DNA of 64,000 bases, from positions 42,963,506 through 43,027,505 of the forward strand of contig NC_059505.1 in assembly GCF_914767665.1 (NCBI RefSeq), read 5' to 3'. This document shows positions 1 through 11,668 of this stretch, in pieces; position 1 is the first letter of the stretch; each line of letters begins with the position of its first letter. The stretch is from Harmonia axyridis (Eukaryota > Arthropoda > Insecta > Coleoptera > Coccinellidae). The position numbers and the translations under genes are program-made. The notes beneath the pieces are model-generated. The model was given only the letters and a program-made list of their open reading frames with translations. It did no database searches and was not told the origin of the DNA.

Positions 1-2280
1 CACGAAAAAGTAGGACAGGAACGTGAAAACCGCAAGGCTCTATCTTAAATAACAAGCGAGAAACCTGGCTGTCTCACCCAAAATGGGATGCACTGTACAG
101 TTGAGTTAACTTAGGTAAGGACAAAAAGGATTGCGGTATCTAGTTACTCTTCCAAAAAAAAACTTGTCTTAATTTTTCTTGGTGAAATACTTCTTCATTA
201 CTTTCATGAATTGAGTGGAATTTTTATAATATACACAGGGTTTTTTATTGAGAATGTCCAGTTTGTGAATTGTAGATTCTAGATCTTGAAATATGATGAA
301 TAAGGATTTTATTTGATTTCCAATTATTTTTTATATTTTTAAACTTTCTATTTGAAAATAGGCAATCTTACGATTTTGAGCATTAGGATTGCCAGTTTTG
401 AACCTAAAATATCTGAGTCCAAATTGGCAATTCTATTAGCAATGTTAATAACACTGCCTGTGTTTAGTAAATCGAAGCAAATATTTTCTTCGACTAAAGA
501 GTATGAGTAAAATAATAAAATAATCATATATCTGTAATAAATAAAGGAACTGAATTACTGAAAATGAAAAACTGTAATAAAATAAGTGGTATAGTCAGTT
601 CTTCACAAAATGTAGACAAAATAATAAAGAATTTTTCCATAGATTGAAGACAATCATATCAACATAACATTTCGAATAATAAATTTCTATCATGCACAAG
701 ATATTCTCATATACATGAGGTGTGAAGTAAAAGCGTCACATTTTACAGTTATGACAGGGCGATAAAGGGGGCCACACACACATATATACGTTTGCAGTTT
801 GGGCCCAAAATTGCGTTATTCGCTACAACGGAAGGAAAACACTGAAATACACATTGTCTCATTTTATGAATGTTTACGAAAAATATTATGCGATACTGCG
901 GGTTGCAAGTGCAGATCCCGGGATGGTGAAATGTTCGCTTGCATCGTTTCCAAGTTTTATGGCGAGGCTTCCTCGTATCGTGCAACATTTTGCGTTTCGC
1001 GTATATCTGCGAAATATTTGTCTTGTGAGTAGACCAGACGATGAATTTGAAGAAAGGGAATTCTTATTACTCGACTTTACCCGAAATAACTACAGAAATA
1101 TATCATAATAACGACTTTAACAATTTCACCTAGGTCATCCATAAGTAAACAACGACGTCACTTATCTAATATCGATATAAAATTCTTCTTGTATTGGGTT
1201 TTTGCAGAATTGGCAACGTTTTTCACGTAGAGCTGCAAAAAAACCTATTGATTATTGTGGCTTTTCCAGTTTAGAAACTTGAAAGGTACCAATTCGTAGC
1301 GTACATTTTAGCAGCTGTATTCGGTGTATACTCGGAAATAACACGCAAACTTTTTCGATTCAACTTTCCCAAAGTGTTTTGTAAAGCTAAATATCGGATG
1401 ATGTTGGAAAATAACTTCAAAATAACCGCATATAAATAAGCTTCTTGGTTCGAGTCAAGAAATAACCCACGAGATCGAAGGAAAACATTCATTTGTGAGT
1501 TTGCTTATGATATTAAAGTCGAACGAAATTGATCAGCAGAAAATGTTGATAATAAATAAAAACTAATGGCGTCCAATAACTTAAACAAGATATAATTGGG
1601 AATGATAAACTTTCACGAGAAGTTTTTGAGTATCTTATATGTCTCTACTGGCTTCAAACAGTTCCATCCTCACCTAGTTTTCATTTTATACCTTCAGAAA
1701 TGATTACTCGTCGAAAAACAGATTGAATTGAATGAGTGGGACGATAAAATGAGAACGGCCTGCTGTCAGAATGATTTAATCAAAACTTTCGCAGTCAAAT
1801 TCATGAACTTCAGGTATACTAATTTTGGAGGTGAAACTCGTAGAAAGTTCCATTTCATGCTTGCCTAGAAATGTGTCATATTTCTATTATGGAGGGGCAT
1901 ATTTCTCACGGAGAGTTCCATAATACAACGGAAATTGATAGCCGAATTCATTTTGAAGGGAACTCGGAGATATACGTGAAATGAAAAATTGTAGAAAAAT
2001 AGTGAAATAAAGTTAGGAACGTTTGCAGGCTTGTTCGTATTCGTACGTTTCTGGAACTTTTATTTTGATTACCTTTTCTCGGGAGTAGGAAAATGATACG
2101 AGATTTGATGTATGATATTTTATGGAAAATAGGAGCTCCAGAAATATATTCATATGGAAATTATTTTTTTCTTTGGCATATCTAAGGGAATTCGGATGAC
2201 GACGTCCTAGGGAAGAATTTCATGCAGTTCAAGGTTTTACAGATTTCCCGAAAACGCTCTCAATTATGTTTGTTTATCGG
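1..2280. other. Unassigned AT-rich non-coding stretch
   Basis: No protein family, RNA gene or transposon end was recognised on either strand. Short open frames around 750-1110 overlap on both strands and show no domain. A slightly more GC-rich patch lies at about 880-1030. Intron or intergenic sequence is the simplest reading. Confidence 0.5.
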
Positions 2281-2289
2281 AACACAAAT

Positions 2290-2880
2290 AGTTTAAAGTT
2301 AAACCAACAACTTAACTTGAAAATCAAGCTCATGAAAAATTAAAGACTTGAGCTTGGCTTGACTTGATTTTAGATATTTATTGCTTGATTTGATATCAAG
2401 CTACTTGATATTACTTAAGCTCGATATGCCCCGTCGCAAGGCATATGTTTCTGCAATCTCGTGCGCGCTTAGACTAAATAAGGGGATTCCTCGAGCGCCA
2501 AGAGACTGAAGCATTCGCCAGTCTGACTTTATTAGTAGTTTTCTCACATTTCTATGAACTCTATTGGTAGATTTTGGTAGTTTCAGAAATATCTTTCCAA
2601 ACTTGGCCAAAATGGCCAAGGATTTTCTATCAACGCCAGCATCTTCAGCTCCTGTTGAAAGACAATTTTCCAGAGCTGCTCTTACAGTTACAAAAACCCG
2701 CAATAAGTTAGGCGATAAATCTATAAGATGCCTCATGTGTCTAAGATCCTGGATGAAAAATTTTGAAATCAAACTAAGCTTGGAAGTTTCTCAATATTAA
2801 CAAACTTTATTTTTTCATTCTGTTATGATTTATAGATATTCAATTTATGTTTATATTTCAAAAAGCATGTTTTGTGGGTA
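2290..2880 (+). mobile_element. hAT-family transposon relic, copy 1 (C-terminal dimerisation domain)
   Basis: The frame at 2564-2800 encodes 78 residues that match the C-terminal dimerisation domain (hATC) of hAT transposases. The signature is a serine- and alanine-rich turn followed by VERQFSRAALTVTKTRNKLG and a leucine-rich helix. The catalytic RNase-H-like core and the BED finger are absent, so the copy cannot act alone. On the left (2300-2420) the copy is preceded by a stretch unusually rich in CTTGA/TCAAG words, which recurs at the ends of the other two copies at 6.2 and 50.1 kb. Boundaries are approximate and no 8-bp target duplication was identified. A domesticated gene is unlikely, because all three copies carry the same truncated piece. 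Confidence 0.75.
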
Positions 2881-2889
2881 CAAATACAA

Positions 2890-4140
2890 ATCTAATGCAT
2901 CAACATATTCTGGATAGGTAGGTACAATGTATTCCCCTTTTTGAAAAAAAAAATAAGAAAGACATTGACGTGAATCCAGGACCTTCCAAGCACTATTGTA
3001 TTTATGCACAATACCACCCTTGAAGACCACATATACACCTATTTACAGTGAAGACGACCCCAAGAGCATAAGCTTGCCAGAGTCTTTTTGATTTTCTTCG
3101 ATATTTTCTTCTATTTTTTTTGATTCTGGTGAAATGAAACGTTCATCCATCCAGGTAGTAACCTCCCCAACGATGGCCTTATAGGAGATTTGTCGAATTC
3201 CTCAAGTAAACACTTGTTACCAAAGTCACGTATTAATTTCCGGAAAAGAAACATACCTACATTTACAAATACGGAACTTAGTCTGGCAAATCATACAGAG
3301 AATCATCATTTTACATCAGGTTAGGTCAACACAGGTGAAGATTAAGTACACATCCAACTTCTTCTGTTGATCTAAAGCTATGGCCCCAAGTTCCGACTTC
3401 CCCGCTCGGAAGGGGAGCAAGTGGAGAAAACGTCGAAGGTACTTACGCCCTCAAAACTTTTCTGGCGCAGATTTAGTCAAGTTTTAAAACGTAGCGTACG
3501 GCACGGATTATAGCTGCCGGGATTTAATTAGAATATCTGGTGCTGAATTTATGCACCCCAACAAACCCACAAACGGAAACAACTTCCGATAATTCCTCGG
3601 CGAAGTTGGATTTCGAAGTTGCTTTACATTCTCGAATAACAAAACAGAACGTTGGTTGGGCCGATTCGCTGACGGCGGGAGGTAAACAATTTTTTTTTCT
3701 CGCTCCACTTCGGAATGCAGACCGAGCGGAACACGTCCAGGTGGGGAGAGGGGGGTGAATTACGGCCTGTTTACGTGTTTAGGGAAAAATATAGTAGGTC
3801 GGTTTGTGTTTCGTACTTCAAAGGCGCGGTGGTATCGCGGATAGCCTTGGAAAAAAAAATTAGCGGCGAGATTTATGGCTGTTAATATACTGGTGATATT
3901 ACGCTGTTTTTTTGAACTTGAACGTTGTTGACAGGGTATTGTAGGACTTAAACGGTTTGTTCCGTGAGTTTGAATGAAAATTATAAGGTGGATCGATATT
4001 CTTTTTTTTTTTTTTTAGAATTGAAAAGAAATATGGATCAAAACTTTCTTCAACTTCAATCAAACATCTTCAAACAATCCTCGACGATGAAACAATGAAC
4101 AATGGCTACAGGACAACATTTAAGAACTGTGATCAATTTG
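2890..4140. other. Unassigned stretch with a GC-richer core
   Basis: No gene is recognised. About 3390-3850 is clearly more GC- and CpG-rich than its surroundings, which could mark a conserved regulatory element or an untranslated exon. Two overlapping short open frames there (about 3508-3758) have no recognisable domain. Runs of T occur near 4000. Confidence 0.4.
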
Positions 4141-4149
4141 GATTGTGAT

Positions 4150-4870
4150 CTTTGGTGCTTCACAATGCTCAAGAACTCCCAAGGAGATCGTCTACCAAAG
4201 GGTTTTCCAATTTCCTTTTGAATTGCCTGCTAACTTCGCAGCTATCACTTTTGAAGCTATCATCCTCTTACATTCGAAAAGCAGAACTGAAGTATTTTGG
4301 GTCTTCATGAAGCATTTTCTGGGGAGGCAATGGTGGAAAATTTTGAGCTGTTGGGACAAATAATTGATGTGAAGAATACAAGAACAATTGGAATATTGCT
4401 GCTATACCTCGAAGTGTAGACGAAAACCTAGATTTGTCGAACTCTCTTCGATCTTGGGAATAAGGACATTGCACCTTATTTTCCATGAAGACGAAGATCT
4501 TAGGGCTTTTCAAGTTCAGTTAACACAAGAAACCAAGCCAGTCGGTCACCAGCAACGTTGTATCTTGGATGATTGGATCCTTGGAATGAATCAAAATGAT
4601 CCAGATTCTATTTTCACCTCTGATGCTACGTTTAAAAGCATAATTGTTGCATTTTGGACTCGAACAATCCAAGAATGTTTGTTGAAAAGTCTCTCTAAGC
4701 AAAACGTATCACTGTTTGGTGTGGTTTGACACCTTTAGACTTTTTTTTTGAGACCACGTGAAAGATAATGTCTATGCCAATGCTCCACAATCGATTCAAA
4801 GTCTTAGAAATGGAATTCGTGAAGTTATCGAGAAGACACAGCCGAAAATGTGCGAATGGAACAGTTAATT
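4150..4870 (+). mobile_element. Tc1/mariner-superfamily transposase relic (DD41D/rosa-like)
   Basis: Read across several frames, the stretch follows the order of an insect mariner-like transposase. A helix-turn-helix segment with a DENLDLSNSLRSWE motif lies near 4395-4455. A VQLTQETKPVGHQ linker follows near 4520, then NDPDSIFTSDATF at about 4600-4630, where SD is the position of the first catalytic aspartate. A C-terminal HVKDNVYANAPQSIQSLRNG segment lies near 4755-4810. Between about 4725 and 4755 the stretch holding the second and third acidic residues is missing, and frameshifts are frequent. The copy is long dead. The C-terminal wording resembles the DD41D elements elsewhere in the window, but it is a different, older lineage. 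Confidence 0.6.
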
Positions 4871-4899
4871 CTTTTTTACAATTAAAATTAAACCTCTTA

Positions 4900-5410
4900 T
4901 TGTATAACCTCTTGCTGTAGAACCTCTTATATTGGCAAATCGAAGCCTTGGCTTTCACTTTTTGAAGATTTAGAGCAGATATCAAGCTCAACAGTGAGCT
5001 TCTCAGACAGGCCAATTCTGAACATTTGCACAAAAGAGCGAGGTCTGAGACCTCTTTCCCCCATGTGGTTAGCTGTTTCCATATTCGATTAGAAGTCTGC
5101 AAATTTTTTTAGCTGACAGAATCTTGGAATACTAAAGTTACTGATACAGATATTACCGCATCTGCAGTCTGATGATAGCTCAAAGCTCAGCTCGTTTACG
5201 CAAATCTGGGAGTATTGCTCCTCAAGGGCCTCTTTTTCCTGTGCTCTCATGGCTGAAATGCTATCTTGTGGTGTTCGTTTGCAAACCTACAGGAAGATAC
5301 AAGTCACAGGGTGTTCACTCTTATGCCCTCTTTACAAGATCATCAGCTTGTTCGTTTCACCATGCCCTGGTACACACAGCAGACATTTCCTCTCTTATAG
5401 CCAGATCACC
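4900..5410 (-). mobile_element. LINE relic, RNase H and C-terminal tail (I-group-like)
   Basis: Reading from 5410 down to 4900 on the minus strand, fragments match the RNase H and tail of RNase H-bearing LINEs. A VPGHGE motif followed by a degenerate 'EADDLVKR' box lies near 5330-5380. A cysteine-containing tail (LLCKCSELACLRSSLLSL) lies near 4985-5040. Stops and frameshifts break it into pieces. It adjoins the transposase relic just to the left. The family call is inference from motif order, and exact ends cannot be set. Confidence 0.5.
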
Positions 5411-5419
5411 AAAGAACCT

Positions 5420-6190
5420 GGATTAACTCTCTTACCAAACTCATAATAATAAATCATAGAATGATCACCTCAAAACCCACATCATCCAAGATTCCTCACA
5501 GTTACATAAATCCCGATAGCCGTTCAAATTCCAATCACGTTTTGGGTAGATTCAATAAATCATTGTCGGACACTAAGGGTTGCGTCTGCAAAAAAAAATC
5601 ATTGGATTCGGCATGTCGTAAATCAGGCCGAAAAAAAAGGGGCCTACGGCCCCGGTGCTTGGAACGACCCACCGAAAACAAGTGCCAGAACGTGTAACAT
5701 TTATTCAAATTCCCAGTATAAATCACTGACTGGCCACCAGATTACAATATGCAAATGGCGGCCCATTATCTATATAGATGGATGGCGGGGGTAACTGATC
5801 GAACAGTCTTTGTGGGGATGATTAAGGTGGTCCCGGTTTAATGGATTTTTTTAACGGAATGTGCTTAAAATGGGAAAAAAAAGTCATGAAACTGTATATG
5901 GTTGAATAATATTAACCCTTTCTAACCATACGATGATTCCAAATCTTTCCCGCAACGTTCAATCTAAATTTAACACTTCAGTCAATAGGTTACGGGCCCA
6001 ACCAGTAAATCAACCGTGCGTATTACAATGTATTATTTTGTTGAACTAAACAGTACATGTGATGGATTGAGCTATCAGTATAAATAATGTTATCAATGTT
6101 ACATGTATTAGTATTTGTACACAGTTGGATAACAGACGCTTAATCAGATTGATTCGATTTTTACTTGATGGAAAACCGAAATTAAATGAC
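5420..6190. other. Unassigned stretch with a Copia-type primer-site motif
   Basis: No gene is recognised. A purine-rich run lies at about 5590-5650. The only element-like feature is the short motif at 5985-6000, annotated separately. The sequence just before it may be the decayed end of a long terminal repeat. Confidence 0.4.
5985..6000 (+). other. Copia-like primer-binding-site motif
   Basis: The 16-nt word ATAGGTTACGGGCCCA occurs here and at 37007-37022, and a 15-nt version occurs at 27695-27709. Copia-group retrotransposons prime from an internal part of initiator methionine tRNA whose complement contains GGTTATGGGCCCA. This word differs from it at one position. At two loci the preceding bases are also alike (ACTTC, A or G, GTCA), as expected for the end of a shared long terminal repeat. 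Confidence 0.4.
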
Positions 6191-6214
6191 AGCTATTATA
6201 TTTCCACCATTTAA

Positions 6215-6775
6215 TTATATTTTATATTACCTTTTTAGTAGTTGTCTCACATTTCTATGTAATCTATTGGTAGATTTTGGTAGTTTCAGAAATATCTTTC
6301 GAAATTTGGCCAAAATGGCCAAGGATTTTTTATCAACGCCAGCATCTTCAGCTCTTGTTCAAAGACAATTTTGCAGAGCTGCTCTTACAGTTACAAAACC
6401 CTGCCATAGGTTAGGCTACAAATCTAGATTTTCATGTGTCTTAGGTCCTATATGGAAAATTATGAAATCATACTAAACCTGGAGGTTTCTCAATATTGAA
6501 AAACTTTATTTTTTCATCATTTTTATTTTGTTATGATTTATAGTGATTTAATTTATGTTTCTATTTCAAAAAGGTTGATACTTTCGGTTCTTTTATAAAA
6601 TGAAAGTGTTTTTTGAAAGGTTCCTTCTTATTTTATCATTTTTCATTGTGTGACACTACACAATAAAACTGTTAAAAATCAAGTAGTTTGATATGATTCA
6701 AGTACTTGATAGATAAATACTTGACTTGACTTGAGATTAAAAAACTACTACTTGACTCAAGCCAAAGTTAGTGGA
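6215..6775 (+). mobile_element. hAT-family transposon relic, copy 2
   Basis: The frame at 6186-6476 carries the same C-terminal hAT dimerisation segment as copy 1, with DFGSFRNIFRNLAKMAKDFL then a degenerate ALVQRQFCRAALTVTK. Substitutions and a frameshift have altered the end. The right flank (6680-6775) is rich in CTTGA words (TCAAGTACTTGATAGATAAA), matching the right end of the copy at 50.1 kb. The left CTTGA tract seen in the other copies is missing here, so this copy is 5'-truncated. Confidence 0.7.
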
Positions 6776-6779
6776 AATT

Positions 6780-7450
6780 CTGAGGATTAATAAGCTATTC
6801 TTTTTTTGATCAATACTACATGAATCATTACTGGTTTCATCATGTACAGACCTTTTAGAATGCTTCTTTGTCGAATTTTTCTTAGCTGACTCAACACCGA
6901 TTGTTAGATCCCCTCAAAAGGTAAAATTTGTCATGTTACTTCCTCCCCAGTGTCTTTATCGCAGGAACAAAGTAGATCCGGGGTTGTAATTCTAACTCTT
7001 CCGACGTGACCTCTTTCGAAAACGACCTCTTTTCGCACCTCTGCCCGCAGCAGGGGCAATAAAAAAGATACACGGTCCGCCTGGAAGAACATAAACGACG
7101 ACTGTTCATCCTCTGCGACCATCCTGCTGGTGGGCAGGACGCTTCAGGGGTAGCTGTGTGCGGCATCCTTAATCGCGCCACATCCAGTCTCTCTGACAAA
7201 GGGCGAGATTAAAACTTTCGCGGATCCGTGATCACTCCATAATTAATTTTTATTACCGCGTCTTTGGCGTCGTAACGAATCGTTTGGAATTTCAATGTGA
7301 GGATAGGGTTGGTTTTTGATTCCCAGGTGTGCGATATGGGGGTGGAATATCCGCTTGAGATTATTCCTGGGCATGTCGAGAGGTATTTTATTATGTCTTT
7401 CGGTATTTGCATTTTGTAGGGAGGGAGCAAAGACGATTTTTAATTAGAAG
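6780..7450. other. Unassigned stretch
   Basis: No recognised gene. A GC-richer segment at 6940-7200 has two overlapping minus-strand open frames of 63 and 87 codons with no identifiable domain. It could be a conserved non-coding element or a fragment of an exon, but nothing decides this. Confidence 0.35.
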
Positions 7451-7454
7451 AATC

Positions 7455-8060
7455 TAGGAAAGCTTAAAAATGAGAAGAACTATCATAAGAGATCTGCTTA
7501 GAGTTAGATCTACCCTAGAATTTCCTTTTAAAGAGTTTTCCAGTAGAAATGAGAAAATTTAGATGGTTATAAATACAATATTCAGAATGAGAACACTCCA
7601 AACAGTAACAGAAAAGACAATTGAAAACAGGGAGAGGTAAGGCACTATCAAGAGAACGTGTGAAGTTGAGTTAATGGAGAAGAAAGAGAAAAAATATTGG
7701 AATGAATATGTGGAGACAATGGAGTAGAACAGAATATCATACGTAGTGATGCATAATAAACCAGAATAACAATGTTTTTTTAGTTTGGGTTCCTGGTAAC
7801 TCGGGAATTAAAGGAAATGAAGAGGCCAACTTGCCAGAAAAGGAGCACAATGTGCTTTCATTCGACCAGAATCTCTCTGAGGTATGGGCAAAACCTACGA
7901 GAAAGAGATTCAGAAGAAGGAAAAAAAAACACTCTGGCGAAATGTTCCAAAAAGTTTTTTTTTTAACTTTGATACTGCGAATTCTAAGAAGTATTTGGAT
8001 TTCAGCGAGAATGTGTTAAATCTCCTAACTAGGCATTGCAAGAATAGATAATTTTGATGT
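7455..8060 (+). mobile_element. RNase H LINE relic, tandem unit 1
   Basis: Starting at about 7780 the plus strand reads VWVPGNSGIKGNEEAN, the classical RNase H motif of I-group LINEs. A charged linker (SEVWAKPTRKRFRRRKKK) and a degenerate start of the C-terminal 'LLTG' tail follow. About 7600-7760 matches the basic domain that precedes it in related copies. The same order is repeated in the next unit at 8080-8840, so the two are either a tandem duplication or two insertions in line. Stops and frameshifts throughout mean no function. Confidence 0.6.
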
Positions 8061-8079
8061 ATGTCAGTCTGAGAAAGCT

Positions 8080-8840
8080 CAAAAACTGGAAAGCACTATG
8101 ATAAGTGATTTGCTTAGAGGTAGAACTACCCTAGAATTCCCTTATAAAGAGTTCTTCGATAGGAATGATATAATTTGAATGATAATAATGGTAACACTGA
8201 TGAAAATTCCACATACGAGACACTTGAAAACAGAGAAAGGTAAGACATTATCAGAAGAATGTGGAAAGTTAGGGATATAGTAACATGGGGAAGAAAGAGA
8301 AGAAGATATTGGAACGAACAGGTAGAAAGAATGAAAAAGAAAAGAATATCATACGTGGTGAAGCATGGTGAACCAGAATGACAATGTCTGGGCTTCCGGT
8401 AACTCGAGAAGCAAAGGAAATGAAGAGGTCAACACACTTGCCAAAAAATGGAAACAAACTCGTTCCATTGGACCAGAATCTCTCTGAAGTATGGGCAAAA
8501 CTCACAAGGAAGAGATTCAGGAGAAGGAAAAAACCGAAAGAGAAACACTCTGAAGGAATCTTCCAAGGTTGGATCATTCCAAAAAGTTTCTTTGAAACTT
8601 TGACACTTCGAAATCGAAGAAGTCTCTGGATCTTAGCAAGAATATGCTACATCTCCTTACTAGGCTTTGCCGCCTAGGAAGTACCTCATGAGAATGGGTC
8701 TAGCAGAAAACTATGAGTACAGATTCTGAGGGGAGAAGAAAGAAACTCCGGATCACCTGGTGACGGAATCCTTGTCATCACAATCCAACGCAAAATCTGC
8801 TTTGGAAAAGACACTCGTGGAAGTGAATTAAAAAAAATAA
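8080..8840 (+). mobile_element. RNase H LINE relic, tandem unit 2
   Basis: This unit parallels 7455-8060 over its full length, with matching sequence from about 8085 (CTCAAAAACTGGAAAGCACT). It runs further into the C-terminal tail: RRMWKVRDIVTWGRKRRRYW near 8250-8310, a decayed RNase H box near 8390-8410, the linker SEVWAKLTRKRFRRRKK near 8485-8535, then MRMGLAENYEYRF and ETPDHLVTE near 8690-8770. The last two match the cysteine/histidine tail of this LINE family seen at 29.0 kb. The copy has several stops. The shared structure supports duplication of a single LINE 3' part. Confidence 0.6.
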
Positions 8841-8844
8841 TGTA

Positions 8845-9775
8845 ACCTTCTTGAATTAAAAAAATAATGCATTGCGTTACCATTATCATTACCATTATAA
8901 TTGTATCATTTCTATTGGAAAACCTTTTCCATTCGAAAAATCCGATTCACCAATAGTGTTTTCTGAATTTTGTAACAGTTCGTGTTCTAACCAACCCTTA
9001 TTTATATGCAATAGATTCTTCAGCTTGCTGAGATCTTGTACTCATCAGGAATGAATATGTCAGCACTTGATTTAACAAGAACTCCTTCATTTCTACCTTA
9101 TCATCCACAAGCAAGGCAGTTTCATTTTATTAACCTCGAATTTCCCAGTAATTTCTGGTTTGTTGAACATATATCAAAGTATTTCAGGTTGCATATATAA
9201 CGTGGCTTTATATGCAACACACAATACACAAATAAGTTTGCCTAAGCCTTGGCATAAGAAACTAAGGCCGCGGAGGCGTCTGAGATACACTACAGCGTCG
9301 GTTTTCCGACGTTTCCGGCGTTACCTACGTCACTTGACTATACCCGCTCGACCGTGTGGAAGGAACTTCGCTGTTTTATTTTGGTAGTCGGTTTTATGGG
9401 CAATAGAATGCAGCGAGTTATGCGAATGCAACGGGAAGTTGGCGAAGTGAGAAAATTGAAACGATATTTCTCTGCACGAGGGTCGTTTGTTTCATCGATG
9501 AGATTTCTATGGAAATTTCCGGGTTTATTGAAATTTTTCGACTTACGGCATTATTATTTCTGCAGATCAAGAATTTTGATACGCTATATGCATTCACAAT
9601 CGAGTTTTAAAATGGCGAATGCGCCAGCAGATGATATTCCACCAATTTCTGAATTTTTGTGGATGGAATTTGATGAACTAAGCATTGTAATAGTAAACTT
9701 AGTTTACGTACAAGCAATAAATGATTCTGTTCAATAATTTTTTGTATAAATATCAGTTAGTGTTAGATTAGTGTT
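8845..9775. other. Unassigned stretch with one longer open frame
   Basis: No recognised gene. A CpG-richer segment at 9260-9500 contains a 127-codon frame (9354-9737, plus) that begins MWKELRCFILVVGFMGNRMQ. It has no recognised domain and no clear initiation or splice context, so it is not called as a gene. The rest is AT-rich. Confidence 0.35.
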
Positions 9776-9778
9776 TGG

Positions 9779-10020
9779 TCAGAATTTTTTGTAAATGCAG
9801 CGGTTGAAAAAATGTAAAACAAGGATGATGTGTTGACTTAAGCGATATCTCAGGGACTCCGGAATACATCTGGGCATATTCCTGTTGAGATGATTGTTTT
9901 CCTCCCAGGCTACTTTTACCTCGTGCCTTAAGAATCTAGAGTATATGGAAGAAACGGTAATTTTTTTGCCCATAATGACCCAGAGGTGTGCAGTGGATAA
10001 AAGATCCCAACATCTATGAA
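9779..10020 (-). mobile_element. Possible Tc1-like transposase C-terminal relic
   Basis: On the minus strand the segment FLRHEVKVAWEENNHLNRNM then PRCIPE resembles the C-terminus of Tc1-like transposases. A conserved 'LRHEVQVAW' also occurs in the clearer Tc1 copy at 20.2 kb. Only about 60 residues can be followed and no catalytic residue is included. It abuts the LINE relic that begins near 10020. Confidence 0.35.
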
Positions 10021-10815
10021 GTCCAGGCAAGGATTTTGGCTGCTGTCCAAGTGTCTTTCAGGCAGATATACTTGCAATCGAAAGATGCGTGGAAATGAAC
10101 CTAGTTAGATATAGCAGAAATGTGATATAGTAATACATTGTGATAGTCAGGCTGCAATTAGAGGAATTTGAGCTCACATATCATTGATTCTAAGATAGTA
10201 TTGTAGTGTCGAAGGAAACTTAACGAAATAAGCAAGGATAACAAGGTCCTTTTAGTCTGGATTCCCGACCACTCGTGAATTAGCGGTAATGAAGAGGCCA
10301 ACACACTTGCCAAAAGAGGAGCACCAACTCCTTTCATTGGCCCAGAACCTCTTTTTGGTAAATGTTGATGTACCCACAACAAACAATTTTAGGAGAAGGA
10401 AAACACCTAAAGACAAACACTCTGGTGGAGATTTTTCCTGGATTGTATTATACCAAAACGTTTCTTCTAAATTTCGAAATTTTGAGATCTAAGAAGAATC
10501 TCTGGATCTTAGCAAGAATAAGCTACACCTCCTCACTTGATTCCTTAGAGGACATTGCAGGAAGCATCTCATGAGAATTGGTCTAGCAGAAACAACAACC
10601 CAACGACGACAGACTCTGCTTTGGGCAAGGCAACATACATGTAGAAGTGAGGAAGTAGCTTCCTTGAAGCCATCCCATATACTCGAAATCATCAGAACTC
10701 TGGGACCAGATGGTGAGCTGTAGACTTAGAAGACTAATGGTGAGAACAGCCATGCTGGGAGGCACAAGAGACCTTAAGCTTGAGGTGCAGTAAACCCCCT
10801 CAAATCTAAATTCAG
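10020..10815 (+). mobile_element. RNase H LINE relic, 3' part
   Basis: The copy starts inside the RNase H domain with GCCPSVFQADILAIERCVEM near 10035-10095. A degenerate DSQAAIRG follows near 10140-10170, then 'VWIPDHS' and 'NEEANTLAK' near 10255-10310. Next come the linker and the C-terminal tail near 10500-10620. The 3' untranslated part ends near 10805 with GGTGCAGTAAACCCCCTCA, which is shared with the copies at 29.3 kb and 30.3 kb. It is broken by stops and frameshifts. The order and the common 3' end show one LINE family. Confidence 0.65.
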
Positions 10816-11237
10816 TAGAAAATCTCAACACCAAAGGAAATCTTCTTTCAGTTATAGCCCTGAATTCGAACCAATTAGAAACAACTAGACAAATAGCAGA
10901 GATAGTTTAAGAAAGCGGTGAGGTAGTCAACTCTGTGTTAAAAATACGTTAGAATAATTAATCGAAAAAAAAACTAAAAAAAATGTTGAATCGATGTGGG
11001 ACCCTGATGGCCATTACGACCAGAAACCTCATCCATCAAAGAGGGCGCTCTTTATTACAGCGCCCTCTTTTCCACTGAAATTAATTATGCGTCATGCATC
11101 GCTCGGGCCTTTGAGCAGGGTAAAGCTGAATATTTTCGCGATTATTAAAAACGTTAGATCGGCCATCATAAACATGAAATTCTCATAACGAACCTCCGCC
11201 ATGTGCGGGCGTATCCGTTTGGAATTACTCGCGACGG
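10816..11237. other. Unassigned stretch with a short perfect hairpin
   Basis: No gene recognised. It contains the hairpin at 11038-11070. From about 11030 to 11330 the sequence is more GC-rich than average, suggesting conserved non-coding DNA. Confidence 0.35.
11038..11070. repeat. Perfect 12-bp inverted repeat (hairpin)
   Basis: The arms AAAGAGGGCGCT and AGCGCCCTCTTT are exact complements around a 9-nt loop and are followed by Ts. It is too short for a microRNA precursor. No role is assigned. Confidence 0.6.
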
Positions 11238-11472
11238 AAATTGATTCGGTAAAAGAGTCACGTTTTCAAAGACCCTCATTTGCGACGCCTTATGACTCAT
11301 CGGCAGTGGCGGGAAATGAATTGGGGCGGTACATAATCAAAAAACGTTGAGATTTGGGGGATATTTGCGGATGATTATTATAATTTTTTATGGGGCGTCA
11401 TGATGTGCAGATGGAGTGTCCTAATAACATCAATGATGAATTTTCATTTAGAAAAAAACATAATCAACTATT
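11238..11472. repeat. Duplicated segment, copy 1 (left of the tRNA-like gene)
   Basis: This segment matches 11669-11888 in the same orientation with moderate divergence. Shared words include CGCCTTATGACTCATCG versus TGCCTTATGACTCATCG, AATGAATTGGGGCG, and GGCGTCATGATGTGCAGATG. The tRNA-like gene lies between the copies, so an old local duplication spans or brackets it. Confidence 0.75.
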
Positions 11473-11563
11473 AAAAAAGTCAGTTGATATCTTAAATTAA
11501 TTGTAATAGCATAATATTTTGTTTTGTTTTGTTGAAAAAATTGTTTAATTCCGGAAAAAGTAC

Positions 11564-11636
11564 CTCCCCGAGCGGGACTCGAACCCGCAACCTCCGAATG
11601 GCTAGTCCGATGCTCTACCAATCAAGCCACCGAGGA
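11564..11636 (-). tRNA. tRNA-like gene, anticodon AGC (Ala) by folding
   Basis: The minus strand folds into a 73-nt cloverleaf. The seven-pair acceptor stem (TCCTCGG with TCGGGGA, two G-U pairs) is followed by discriminator G. The D arm is GCTT/GAGC. The anticodon stem is TCGGA/TTCGG with loop CTAGCCA, and the T stem is GCGGG/CCCGC with loop TTCGAGT. The B box GGTTCGAGTCC is exact, while the A box is less perfect. A TTTTT run a few bases past the 3' end fits RNA polymerase III termination. Position 33 is T and the anticodon reads AGC, but position 37 is C where a purine is normal. It may therefore be a pseudogene or the head of a tRNA-derived SINE. Confidence 0.65.
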
Positions 11637-11668
11637 ATTTGCCATTCCAACCGAACGACCAACCGAAC

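Noticed and set aside
9354..9737. 127-codon open frame as a host gene
   Set aside because: No recognised domain, no splice or start context, and it lies in a CpG-richer patch where open frames are expected to be longer.
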